Source: Synanceia verrucosa (taxonomy: Eukaryota > Chordata > Actinopteri > Perciformes > Synanceiidae). From it: a stretch of DNA of 64,000 bases. Location of the stretch: positions 9,842,501 through 9,906,500 of the forward strand of contig CM056561.1 of the NCBI GenBank assembly GCA_029721515.1, in the 5' to 3' direction. Within the stretch, counting starts at the first letter, position 1; each line of letters begins with the position of its first letter. Under the pieces are notes generated by a model. The model was given only the letters and a program-made list of their open reading frames with translations, ran no database searches and was not told the DNA's origin. Below are positions 23,185 to 34,513 of this stretch, piece by piece. The position numbers and the translations under genes are program-made.

Positions 23185-23356
23185 TAAAGAGGGGAGCTAT
23201 CACAGCACACATAATGTGCTAATAAATGAATGGAGCTGGTGTGGACCGACTAGCAGGGAAGAACCGAGTCTAACCTGGATGAACTTGCAGCTGAATCTTC
23301 GCCGGCATGTCTACGGTGGAGATGTGGGCCAGAGAGTTGAGCTTGGACAGCAGCAT
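21581..23356 (-). CDS. pim1: Serine/threonine-protein kinase PIM1, six coding exons
   Basis: A constitutively active cytosolic and nuclear kinase of the CAMK group that phosphorylates survival and cell-cycle substrates; it is usually controlled by expression level, downstream of JAK/STAT signalling. CDS exons are 23356-23275, 23132-23026, 22916-22866, 22776-22410, 22077-21901 and 21795-21581, totalling 999 nt (332 residues plus stop). All introns are GT-AG. Visible features: P-loop LGSGGFGTV (44-52), VAVK lysine K67, E89, the PIM-specific hinge ERPEN with P123, HRDIKDEN with D167, IDFGSG with D186, and SPPEW (208-212). Numbering matches human PIM1 through the kinase domain. The tail contains EIRLHSIS, close to the PIM1 C-terminus, which favours pim1 over pim2 or pim3; it runs about 19 residues longer than the 313-residue human protein. 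The start ATG has G at -3 and opens MLLSKLNSLAH as in PIM1. A teleost paralogue is the main alternative. Confidence 0.93.
21901..22077 (-). CDS. pim1: pim1 coding exon 5 (activation segment to helix G)
   Basis: 177 nt, residues 203-261 plus a split base. Contains TRVYSPPEWI, the [20 protein letters not shown] stretch typical of PIM kinases and FEHDEEI. The acceptor is CCTGACAG and the donor CAG/GTAAAT. Confidence 0.95.
22410..22776 (-). CDS. pim1: pim1 coding exon 4 (hinge and catalytic loop)
   Basis: 367 nt, residues 81-202 plus the first base of codon 203. Carries E89, the proline hinge, helices up to the HRDIKDEN catalytic loop and the IDFGSG metal-binding motif. The donor is GATG/GTGAGC. 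Confidence 0.95.
22866..22916 (-). CDS. pim1: pim1 coding exon 3 (ATP-binding lysine)
   Basis: 51 nt, exactly 17 codons, VAVKHVAKDRVTEWGEL, containing K67. The acceptor is CTGCTAG and the donor CTG/GTGAGA. This small exon is too short to be seen as an open frame alone. Confidence 0.92.
23026..23132 (-). CDS. pim1: pim1 coding exon 2 (P-loop)
   Basis: 107 nt coding for residues 28-63, including EPFEKLYQVG and the glycine-rich loop. The acceptor is TTCACAG preceded by a GT repeat in place of a pyrimidine tract; the donor is CCG/GTTAGT. Its length is not a multiple of three, so skipping it would shift the frame before the active site. Confidence 0.92.
23138..23182. repeat. (AC)21 microsatellite inside pim1 intron 1
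   Basis: On the transcript strand this is an uninterrupted GU repeat of about 42 nt ending eight nucleotides before the acceptor of exon 2. It occupies the place of the polypyrimidine tract in a 142-nt intron (23274-23133). Confidence 0.95.
23275..23356 (-). CDS. pim1: pim1 coding exon 1
   Basis: 82 nt coding for MLLSKLNSLAHISTVDMPAK and seven further residues, ending in a split codon (phase 1). The donor is CAG/GTTAGA. The N-terminus is shorter and more divergent between PIM paralogues than the rest. Confidence 0.9.
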
Positions 23357-23630
23357 GTCCACCGTGTCTTCTTGTTTTTGCTTTAAAACGGATAATTCCA
23401 ATGGCACGACTCTCCAGTCTCCCGGTTCAGCTTCAAGTCCACGTCGCAGGATGAAAGATGCGTTAAAGATCCTCTCATCAGGTAAGTAAAAACAGCCGCT
23501 TAAGGTCCAGGGACATAGATGGTCTGGGTGCGTGGTGAGTTCACGTGAACCCTCGTGGATTGTAAACAGTTTTCTAAACCGAGAAGACGGAGCAGCGACG
23601 CCTCGATACACACCGGCTCCAAGAACAGCA
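23357..23630 (-). other. pim1: pim1 5' leader with uORFs and in-frame extension
   Basis: About 275 nt between the inferred start site and the main ATG. Two out-of-frame upstream ORFs are visible: 23516-23478 (12 codons) and 23478-23383 (31 codons). They are joined by a TGATG stop-start overlap. The main reading frame is also open back to a TAA at 23656-23654 without any AUG, with near-cognate starts CUG at 23569 and 23449 and GUG at 23611. The start site is inferred from the promoter motifs. Confidence 0.55.
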
Positions 23631-23631
23631 G

Positions 23632-23800
23632 ACTGAGGGGGGGGGTTGGATGGTTATAAGGCAGTAGTAGGAGGGCGGTAGAGAGAGCCCCCTGTCACCG
23701 CCCCTTTCCGCTCTCTGCACCAATAAGACTGCAAAGACGCGTATGAAAACCAAGCCAACCCCATAACCGGCTGGGCCAGACACAGACGTGGCGGGAACAA
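23632..23800 (-). promoter_or_regulatory. pim1: pim1 core promoter
   Basis: Reading toward the gene: an E2F-like GGCGGGAA (23790-23797, plus strand), a CCAAT box (23720-23724, plus strand), GC boxes CCGCCCC (23698-23704) and GGGCGG (23673-23678), then TTATAA (23654-23659). This order and spacing would place initiation near 23625-23635, with CCAAT about 90 bp upstream. The region is CpG-rich compared with its flanks. I found no perfect TTCNNNGAA STAT site here, although mammalian PIM1 is STAT-induced. Confidence 0.6.
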
Positions 23801-26800
23801 AAACGCGCTAAAAAGTGTGCTAAGATGAAACCAAAGTAGTAATTATGAATTCTGGTTGGAGGGAAATGCTTATTCTAAGCCCTCCCTCCCCCCCCGTCTC
23901 CCCCTTTAGCGGTAAAAATGGTTCTATTATTGTTATATGGACGATATGACCCGACTAGTATTAATTATAATTAAAGACAATACTGTTTTATTTCAAAAGT
24001 AAACAATAAGTTAATAATATATTCGGTATGAGTCTGCCTTTTGTTCTCTCTGTCCTCCACTTGTTGAGTCTGTTTCTTCTCTAAACTGCAGGATTGTGGT
24101 TGCACCAAAAGCGTCAAAAACAACAACAATGACAACAAGAAAATCAACAACAACAACCTGAGTAGAGTAGTGAGTTCGTCTATCATCTGACCTCGTTGTA
24201 CCTGACTGTCTACAATAAACCCAGTTAGCCTGCCTCTGCCATGTGCTCTGACACAATGCCTCTCTGCGCATCAAAGCCACATTCCTCTCATTCTTTCAAA
24301 TTGGGTGGCCGCGTTGCAGCGTTCACGGGATGTGGGAAACTAGAGATAAAAGACTCCCTTCTCTCCCTGCCCCCTCTCTCTTCGCCCTCCTTTTCCCGCG
24401 CATGTTATTGTCTGAATGGCGTGCTCTCCTTCGCCTTCTTCCAGTCCCGAAACTCACTTTGGATTTCCTTTCTCATTGTAAATCTCATTGTAAACTGTAA
24501 ATTATTACAGTGCTGATATTTTCCATTTCACAAAGTTGTGATATGACATGTGTCTCCATCAAACTGAATAGAATGGGGATTCATAAGGAAGAAATGTTCA
24601 TGACCAAATTTTGTTTTATGTTTATTACCTAATTACCTATTTATTGAAATGGATTTCTGTGTTATCACTATGCATGGATGTATAATCCTGTATAAACTTA
24701 TTGCATGAGCCAACACGAGGAAATCTACAAACTGAAACAAAATTTGAATTTAAACTTACACCATGTAAAAAAAAAATGGCCTATTTTTTTTAGGCGTTTG
24801 GAGGTCAACTCAGTTGACTGGAACGGAAGTGAGGGCATGGGAGTGTTGGTGGTTTGTTTCATGGATGCCCTGGGCAAATTCCTTTAATGCATCAGGAATG
24901 TTTGTAATAATATGAAAAGCAGTTGCTCAACTCCTGCGTGTCAAGCAATCATCACATTTGAAAGTGTTCGTTGGAATGATGGAATAGATTGTACATCCAG
25001 TTTTTCTAGTTTCTTAATTATTGTATGCCTGCGTAAAACTTTACTAGTTAGTTATTTTCAGGACTCTCTCATAGCTCTTCGTGTTGCTGAATTTACAGTT
25101 TAATATGCAAATTATCTATGATATGATAGGTTACAGTAGGAGCGTTGTACAGCTTGTGTCTTACAGTGCGTGCTGAGTTCAGACTCAGTGCAGAACATAG
25201 TAGAGGTGTATGAAATCAGAGAGGTCCACAGCTTTGAGTGTGACCGTGACCGGTGTAAGCCAATGAAATGCCACCACTGGGCGCATCTCTGCAGATACCA
25301 GCAGGGCTCAAATGACAGACATATAACCCATCTTTCTGGAAGTCTTCATTTCAGAGGACAACACGGTTCTTAGTGTGAATCAGGACATCACAGGCTTTAT
25401 GTCAGTTAAGTAGTTCCGTGGCACAGCCTCGTATCTGATGAGCTTTTCTTTCACATCGGCCCTGCACTGCCCACTGAAACTTAAGATGCCACATGGGAAA
25501 ATAGCAGTGCGGTTTACATAATACTCCTTTGAATTACTTCCTCTTTCTCAGTAAATAGAGACACTGCCTGCAGGAAGCTTTCACAACACAGAAAAATGAC
25601 ATTTCTCTGTGTAGCTTGCCTATAATCAATCCCCTGGAAAATATGAAGTTTCTGAATTTGAGGCATTTTTAATTTTGATGTTTTGATTGATACATTTGTA
25701 TAAAAAATGAATTTGAACAAAATTTGAAGCAATTATAGGTGTGCACATTTTTCTGTAACAGTGTGTCTCAATCTCAAAGCTTCCGGTAAATTCTGTTATG
25801 TAGCTGATCTTGACCTGGCGCTGCACCCCCACCCTTCATTGCAAAGGTAGAATCCTGTATTTGGGACATTTCAGCATCTTCTCAGGAGATGTTTCACTCT
25901 CCCCTGTGTGGTCTTATAACTTCAACTTCAGAATTCTCTGTCTTCCTGTGAAAGGCTCGTCCACTTGTTTCTGCTTGTTTATGTGACAGTCATGACGGCC
26001 AGCCAGTCACCTCACCAGCTGTCCTCAGACCCCAGCTGCTGCCACTCTGTAAGAGGCAAGAAAGATAATCATACAGGGGGACCAGACAAGTGTGGGCTAG
26101 CACAGAGTGTTTTATGGCTTCTGATTTGCTCAATGTGCACACTCCCATGGAGATATGCATGTCATGTACAAACAGAGAAATTCACACAGCATCCTGGTAT
26201 GGACGTATAATAACAACACATATTCTTTTTGCTTAAACTATCTATGTGGAAATGAGACTTGTATTTATTGTGAATAACTACTTAAGCTAAATGTAATAAC
26301 ACAGAGGCCTTTTGCTAAATATGCATGTGGTGACTGTGTTCAGGGTTAATATACTTTTTGTCTAATTTCCCAAATGGTTGTGCCACTTTGCAGACAATTT
26401 TAAAATTCATGGTGGTAACTTTGGTGCTTACAATGACTAAATACATATTTGGTTGGTGTGTAAATATTCCCAACTAAAGGATAATTGCTGTTTTTATGTC
26501 AGAATTATTTCAGGCTGTGTCAGCCCAGCCTTTCATCTGTAATGAAGTTACGCAGATACATTAATTGATAGGTTTGAATGACGCATCACACAAACATTTT
26601 TGCATCATTTCTTAGCAGCAGTTAGATTTATTGCATAGACATGCGTCAAGGTTATTGTGCATAAGTAACAACACACATGGCTTTTAACCAAAATAACAGG
26701 CTACATTTTTCATAATGAAGCTCTTGTATGAAAAATAAATTTCACAAACTAAAACCATTGAGCTATCATCTTCTGAGGCGCTAAACTCACTCAAAGTGTC

Positions 26801-28811
26801 ATTTGTATTCTCATCATTGACAACTCGTCTTCCTGGAAAAATTGAGAGCTATGTGGTCTGCAGAAAAGGAATGCAGCCAGGTGTCTCGTGGTAATGTGTG
26901 TGTGTGCCTTGACAGTGATTGAAGTGTCAAAGACATTAGCCCGTAATTAGAGGAGGCTCGTAATAATGACCTGCAGCTCAGCAGGAGGAGCAGCGTCTCT
27001 AAAACAAACAAAGCCGCCAATAGAACTTATATACTGTATAGATCAATCATACTATTGATCAGTGCAGGCTCATAAACATGAAGGGGTGTCAGCAGTTTAA
27101 CCTGTCACTGTCGTTGTTGTCATTGAACACTGATCTGAGATCTGCATACAAAGGTCTGTGTAGAAAACTCAGCCCACTCTGAGAGCCCTCATCCTACCAA
27201 GCAGACCCCAGTGTCACAGCACACAGGTGCTTCATTCTTTTTCGTTACTTTGTCAATCACATTGCCCCTAATAACTTCATATCATTTTTAATTTCTGTTT
27301 TAACTAGTGCTTTAAAAAATAAAAAACAAAAAACATATTGGGGTCTACAGGACGCTGGTGAAAAGTACGCATTTACAATATTTAAAATAGATAAAATGTT
27401 TGCCATGGGTGCCGTGAATGACACATATTAGGAGGATCTTTGCATATTGTTTTATACTATATGGAAATTACTGTCCTTAGCTATCAGGGGTTTTCGTCAG
27501 ATGCCATTAATGTTATTAATTATTTTTTTAAATGTTATTAAGTAACATTTTGTCATAATGATTTCTTAAAGTGGTTTATACTCGATTGGAAGTTGGCTGT
27601 CTGTATATGTTGAATAGATTGGTAGGAGGAGGTTCACACAGAAATACAAACAAACTGTGAAACATGATCTTCCATGGCATGCTTAACGCTCCTAAATAGG
27701 GAAAGCATCTGCATATGTGAAAGTTTGCGTGTGCTACGGGGGTGTGGAATATTTGGTAGGGTGAATTATTTTTAGAAGCATCTTAAAGGAAGAAGGAATG
27801 GCTGTGTGGTGGGTGACCTCTCCTCAGGTAGCCTCTTACCCCCTCCTCTTCTCGGGTTCTGAGAGGTCTTGACTGGCGGGGCCATGGGAAAAGGCTCCAA
27901 TGGACATCAAACACAAGCCTATGTGGGAAAGCACCACAGCGAGTCTGTTGACGAACCAAAGGTCACCACGGGTCGACCTTCATGTCAGCACAGGCCTGGT
28001 TCAGGGTCAGAGGTTGTTGGCATACCTGTCCAGCGCCACACAGACTGTTCTTCCAGGAAATGATCCCCACTTGTCTCAATTAGGGTTTGGGCTACTGAAG
28101 GGCCCATGTAAGGTTTGTTTATGGTTATAGTTGTGCTTGTCAAGGAGGAGGGTTTCATCTGTGTATAAAAAGGGCAGGATGCCTTTAACGTTGCTAGTGG
28201 TAACACTAACAAGGCGGTTGTCAGCTGGACTTGTCCAAGTGGGAGTTCAGAGCAAATAGCAATTTTTAGTTTATCCTATAGATGACAGAAGGGATTGCGT
28301 GATATCCTATAAATAAAAGGTTAACCCTGTGATATTGTCTAAAAATAATAACACTAACCATGAGAATGTTTGCGAGCATTTGTATAGGAGTAAGCCATGT
28401 GTTGTATTTATTATTTCTGTGTTGTGCTGCTCTATGCTGGACCGACTGGAAAGTTGCCAGAGTTGTAACATTTGTCATTGTTAAACATACCTTTTCAACA
28501 TTCATAATCTTGCGCTACAATACAGGAACTAACTAGCTTATCTTAGAATACAAGAATAATGCTGCTCCATTACTACATTACAGCAGAGATCTAATTTTTT
28601 TCCATGTAGCTTTATGCCAGAGTGAGACTCCACAAATTTTGATGCCTGATTGCCTGAAATGCCTGATTATGAGTTATTGGATCGCAGAACAAGGGTCTTT
28701 ACACCTTGTAGTGTGACATGATCAAAGATTGGCGATCTGGCATCTATGACACTTCACGACCACAACACAGAAAGTCTGGCATGTCAGGGTTTTACAGAAC
28801 AAGTACAAGTA
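23801..28811. other. Region upstream of pim1, no gene recognised
   Basis: GC and CpG content falls off by about 24450. A TTTTCCCGCG E2F-like motif lies at 24391-24400. Beyond that the sequence is AT-rich, and I recognised no exon, RNA gene or bounded repeat. The block at 27780-28210 is less AT-rich with open frames on both strands but has no recognisable domain. Confidence 0.5.
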
Positions 28812-29281
28812 GTCTCATGAAATATTGGTATGATATCATACGAAAAGTAAGGCACAGATTTTCGTGCATGTCTTACGAATGACCGGCAACATGACCGATC
28901 AGCGCATGCGTGAGCCCCAAAGAGAACCCGGAAGCGACGGCCTTAAAAATGCCGGACATTCCTTTCACTGTCAGCTGGATCCTACAATACGCATTGAAAT
29001 AAGCCCGACAACACTTCCAGTGATGGTTAGGTTTATGGATAGGATTACAGGGTTAGGCTTATGGAAATAAAATGCATATTTCCCGCTAGAAATGTGATCA
29101 AAATGCACCCAAACTCATAAACTACTCTACTGAAAACGCAACTAATGTCTGATGAGAATGTAAGGAATGTCCAACATGTTTTCACAGACAGAGCAGCCTG
29201 GATCGAACATCACATGATGTCCGAATTACATGGGTTATGTACGAATTTCAGTGCAATATTTTTTTTTTAATTTCATGAGAC
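28812..29281. repeat. Inverted-terminal element, about 470 bp
   Basis: GTCTCATGAAAT at 28812-28823 is mirrored exactly by ATTTCATGAGAC at 29270-29281, with nearby ATATTG/CAATAT continuing the symmetry after an AT-rich insertion. The interior has CpG-rich stretches unlike the flanks. A non-autonomous DNA transposon or an old repeat is likely, class unknown. Confidence 0.45.
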
Positions 29282-31737
29282 CAGGTTGATTTATGACAAC
29301 ATGTCTGTAAATCTGACATCACAGCCATCATGAACGACAAAAAATAGTGTAATCTGAGCCTGGTGTAAGCGTCAGTCTTTTAGAATGAGATCCTGTGTGA
29401 AGCCCTCATGTCCATACAGCAGCTCAGTCTTGTTTTAAAAGGAGTCACCTGGAAATAATAAAACAATAAAATAATAAAAAGTGAGCTGGACAGGAATGCT
29501 TGCGTCTTTGCTCCCATTGAACCCTGTTACAACAAACAGACTCTAACTGGAATGTTTCGGGGCCCTCACAAGGCTGGTTAAGTATAGAGATGTGATATTA
29601 TTATTGTGGATTTGAATTTCTCTATCTTATTGCTCTATAAATAAGTCCTTTAGCAACTTTCTTCAGTATGTTACCTGTCCCAGAAGAGAGTTCACTACTC
29701 ATAACTCATAATCAGGATCAAATCTAAACACTCGTTCACACACTGGTGTGCAACGGTAATCTATGGAGTGCTGGAGGAGCCAACCTTCCAGTTGGTGGAT
29801 GACCCACTTTAACTCTGAGCCACAGCTACGTGTGGTCTGAGGACTCTATGAATGAACAATCTGGGACATTTTTAAAGAACCCTTTAGAGTTAGTACCACT
29901 CAGTGATGCAGTAGCGTCTTACAATACTTTCTATAAAAATATTGTCAGCCCATGCAAAAAGTGTACAAAAAGTGGGAGATAAACACTTCAGTGGACAAAG
30001 TGGAGGGTGAACTTAGAAATAGTAACATGAGGGCCTGGAAATGAATCCAATCTATGGTTGGAATGTAGAGTGAAAATAAAAAGCACGGTGGGTTTTGATG
30101 TGTCTGACGCTGAATAGTCAGTGGAGTTCGATAAATTTATCTCAGGAAGGGAAGCGAATAAGAGATGGCATCATAGTGAGGAATGTGCTGAACCAGGAAG
30201 AAGGCTGCTGGTGTCAGCTTCCCACGGAGGCTAAGATGAGAGAGGGGTAGTGGGGGAGTGGGCTACACGCATTTATCCACGTGGGAAACAGACAGTGGTG
30301 ACATATTAAACTGTCGTCACACAAAACAGCCCAGTGACACTGTTGCCAGTCACTGATCAAGAATGTTGGTGGTGGGATTATTTCAAACTTCCCACAGGGA
30401 TAGAATGGACGTTTGGCAATCAGCTGATCTGTTTTCAGTATGAATGGGCCATTTATTCATGTGAGAAACAACATCAGAGACAGGTTACACCTATAAATAG
30501 CCATGTTCCAAATGCATAAGTCCCCTCTGTTACGTTGTGGAACAAAAAAAAACATACAGTAACTGGCAAAACTCTAGTTTGGCCTTTTTCTTTCATTTTA
30601 AAGACAGAAACTTTAATTTGTTTCTACTTGTCGATTCAGCTCAACCCACCAACTCCCTCTCTCTCTCACCCTCGGCACTGTTTACAGTTGATTTGCATTG
30701 TGGCCGAGAGAGAGGGGGAGGCAGTTATTGTTGCTGTTGTGATGGCAGAGGGGTTTTCCCACCAGCTTCTCTTTCTCCTCTGAATCAAAACATCTCTGTG
30801 TTGCTGCCGGTGATGTCATGACTCAGAAACTACTCAAAGCTGCTTCCCTGGGAAACCCCATATCAGGAAGTCCAGATATTTTCCCCTCCTTGATTGTTCG
30901 AGCAGAGCGGCTTGGAAGAGACTGTGAGGTTTCTGATGAGGTTCCCATACAATGAACCCACTCAACTCAAACAACAGGGCTGGGCTACTCATCTGACCTG
31001 CTTTTTTCAGGTCACGTTTGCTTTGTTTTATAAAGAACAGATGATTTTGTCTGAACAATCACACTGAACAAATAAAATAGGATGCACCCTTTACTGAAAA
31101 TGGCTACTTTGCCAATATTTGCACCTCATTGTTTGCTTTGCTTTTTCAGCATTTGCTCATAAGCAGTGGAGAGGTGCAGCTGCACATCTTAGACATTTTA
31201 CCAGCCTAATGTCATATTTTCAACAGAAAAACAGCAAAACAACAGCTGGTATGAATTGGTTAGAAATGACTGAATGCCTGTTTTAGGTGGGGTTCCCCAT
31301 GGACATGTACAGCCTTTGTCACTGGTTTTGGGTGGGTGTTTCCCATGACAGTGGTAGACAGTCATCTATCAGAATACGCCACTGCCTGCAGCGAGTCATA
31401 GACCTGAAGAGCCGACAATCGCAGGCAACAAAACGACATAGCATAACAACTGTTAAGGCTGCCTTACTAACTTGATTTCCTGGTGACTGGGCTGACTTAA
31501 AAACCTTGATTAAGATAATATGACAAACCTTTATCAATCCCACAGCACATACATTTACAGAGTCACAGCAGCAAAGGTAATATGATACACCAGGGGCGTT
31601 TTACAGTGTAGCGCTGCATGCGAGACTACTCCAGATTCACAACATAACATAGTGAACCTTTGTCCATTTTTGGCAAGTTTTTGAAAACTCATTCAATTGC
31701 ACACATAGGGTACAGCAGTTGCAATTATTGAGTAAAT
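29282..31737. other. Intergenic stretch, no gene recognised
   Basis: No recognisable exon, RNA gene or bounded repeat was found. Confidence 0.5.
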
Positions 31738-31766
31738 TGAGTAAATTGCAAAATGCAATTTACTCA
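31738..31766. repeat. 13-bp perfect hairpin with AAA loop
   Basis: TGAGTAAATTGCA (31738-31750) pairs with TGCAATTTACTCA (31754-31766). The left arm also overlaps a short tandem of GAGTAAATT. Confidence 0.85.
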
Positions 31767-31859
31767 CTGTCAACTCCAATCACTACTGCAATTTTTCTCC
31801 ATGCATTCTCTTTTCTGTTGCTATCTTTTTAAAAGGCAAGTCGTCGGACATTATAAATA

Positions 31860-32240
31860 ATGCTGTTTCCCCATTTCGATGGTGAATCTTCCATTATTTG
31901 GCCTTCCGCCAGTTGTGCTGCTAAAAGTAGCTGGAGTTCACTTGTGACATTTTATTTTGAAAATCCACCAGAAACTCTTTTATTATACTGCTTGACTTCC
32001 TGTCTGCTCGATCTAGTTAGTGGAGATTGTCGTGTTTTTGGAATGACATGGCTTGGAAATAGAACCAGCGTGTATCTCTCGCGAAGCCACGCGTGATACA
32101 CTCTGGGAACGCTGCAGTTACTTTGTCATGGGCAGTGTAAATTGACTCATTGACTTTAATGAAAGCGTTTCACAGTGGCTGTCGCTCTGCTGCAGTTACA
32201 CTGTCGTTACGCTTGTGGTGTAAATTGGGCTTTAGATGTG
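31860..32240. repeat. Possible interspersed repeat with CpG-rich end
   Basis: CpG-bearing sequence, for example TCTCGCGAAGCCACGCGTG near 32073-32091, stands out from AT-rich flanks. This suggests an inserted element that has not yet lost its CpG sites. I found no ends. Confidence 0.3.
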
Positions 32241-32781
32241 AAGACTGATGGCACTCTCATCTCTCAGTTGGCTATCCTAGCATAGCATCACGACTAGAAT
32301 CTGTCTACCAGCATATCTAAAGTTTACTAATTAACACTCAGTTGTTTAAAGTTTAAAAACGACAATGCGAGTAACATAATGTCACACATGATGTAAACGA
32401 AATAAAGTTTGTTTTTAATGATCAGCCACACTGCGTTCACCCTGCACAGTAAAATGCTTTGTTTCCACCTCCCTGATACTCAACACTAAGAAAAGCAAAT
32501 ACTATGCTAAACTCAAAGAGACAACATTATCAATGCTTTTCATTATTCATGATGAATATTCAGTGTCCCCTTTCACTTCAGCACCAATCTAGTCTTTGTT
32601 TCAAAATTTAAATTTAGGTTAACCTATTGAATGAAGTCCTATTCACATGAAAGAGGTGTAGTTTATGTACCTAGTTTCTCTTTCGGATCCCCAATGAGTG
32701 CATTAACCTGTGAATGGCCTCAGCCACCATGGCCTCCTCACGTGTGGCCAGCACATGCTGTTGAGAGGCCCATCAGCATGG

Positions 32782-32817
<36 letters not shown>
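32782..32817. repeat. (GT)n microsatellite
   Basis: About 18 uninterrupted GT/TG units. Confidence 0.95.
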
Positions 32818-32819
<2 letters not shown>

Positions 32820-33498
32820 TAGCCTTGCAGGAGGGAGAATGAGGAGACGTCTGGCAGTGCTGTCCTTGGAGGGAAGAGCAGGAATGCAGAGCAGAATTCC
32901 TTTGCCCCTCACCTCTTTGCCCCATTTCTTCTTCCCCTCTCCTCACACCCTGTCTCCAGGCTATCACAAGATAAGATAAAGATGTAAATAAACATCTCAG
33001 CTAACTCGTGCTTGGCTCCAAGGACATGTTGTCCTGTCTTTTTTTTCTACAGTAAAATGTTCAAAGACATCTGATATTCTTCATATGAAATGTTGAGGAA
33101 GTGAAGATTTTTAAAAGAGGACAAAGCTTTTGTCTTTTTTTTCTCTGAAGTGGCTGACATTATAAAACACAAATTATATGCTTTCACTAGTCCTACATGG
33201 CTTTCACTCTCAACTCTTAACCACTGACCAACCTCTTAATGGCAGGGGTTAACCTAAGGGTCACTGTGGAGTTAATGATAGAGGAAGGACATGGTGAATT
33301 GCAACTCTGAAATTCCATACTATACTCTACATACTCAATATGTATACTATCATTCAACATACTTTTGAGTGAATAAATGTAATATGCATCTTTTTGACGC
33401 TCCTGAGTGCTGGTTGGACTGGAGACATGTAACCATGGTAACCCATGCCAACCCGTGCCAACCTCACCTCTACCGGCAGTCTGCAATATTAATACATC

Positions 33499-33521
33499 TA
33501 ATAATAATAATAATAATAATA
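33499..33521. repeat. (TAA)n microsatellite
   Basis: Seven to eight TAA units. Confidence 0.9.
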
Positions 33522-34463
33522 CATACTAATAATACATCCTTGATATGCATCTGATAAGAAGCCACACAATAACTGATTAAATAAGCCATTCTCTTGTGTT
33601 GTTCTCGTGCATTGTGGGACATTAATGCAGTGTCCTTGCTTGCTTGCTTGCATACTGTAATATCTACTTGAAATAATATGCACCTCACGTACTATTTGGG
33701 TTCATTCTAAGGTTTTTGACATCCTAAAAAATCTCACATACTGTTTTAGCATACTCTTAGCATGAGTATGGAATTTTGGATGCAGGCTGAGTGTACAGCA
33801 GCTGGTTGGTTGGGTGAATGAGAGTAGTGGCTGCCACACAAAAGTTTAAGTTGTCTTAATTGTCATATCGGAAGCAAATATCATGGAAAGAAAAACAAGT
33901 GGAAACGTTGGTGTACAGTGAGACCCTTAATAACAACACACACGGATGTGTAACTTTCCTTTCATGCTCCTCACACGCCATCCAGGGAAGCCGACTATAA
34001 ACACTGGCTGTTTTATGTGTGGGTAACGTGGGAAAGGTTCATTCTCTGGCCCTGACGTCAGTACAGAGCGGAGGGCTTGGTTGGATCAACAGTGACCATA
34101 TGGGAGAGTCCTGTTTACTTACCTGGTGAATTACTGTAGTACTCCACTGCATCTTTAGCAAACAGTAGATGCAGAGAAGGGACACACAAAGGTGGAGGGG
34201 GAGAGATGGGAGAGATTCAGCTGATAGAGAAAAGAGATTTCAAGCCAAGAGCAATGGGAGGGAAACACAACTGAAGGCTGAGCAGAGATAAATACTACCC
34301 AAGAAATGTAGGCCATCAGAGCCGAGCAGTGGAAATCCCATAGGTCCAAGTAAAGCCGGTAACCAGAGACACAAGAAGTCGTTAAGTGCTGACACAAGAG
34401 ACTTGATTTGGAGGTTTGGTGGACCACACCTCTCTGCCGCTGGTTCTTTCTTCTGTATCTCTC

Positions 34464-34513
34464 TTTTTATACATGCACATATTGCTATTTTTTATACATG
34501 CACATATTGCTAT
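34464..34513. repeat. Perfect tandem duplication, 2 x 25 bp
   Basis: Two identical adjacent units built on TTATACATGCACATATTGC. The perfect identity suggests a recent duplication. Confidence 0.9.

Noticed and set aside
23307..23489. Plus-strand frame opposite pim1 exon 1 and leader, ending at a perfect CAG/GTAAGT donor (23478-23486)
   Set aside because: A divergent antisense transcript is conceivable, but no matching acceptor or homology was found. One good donor motif can occur by chance.
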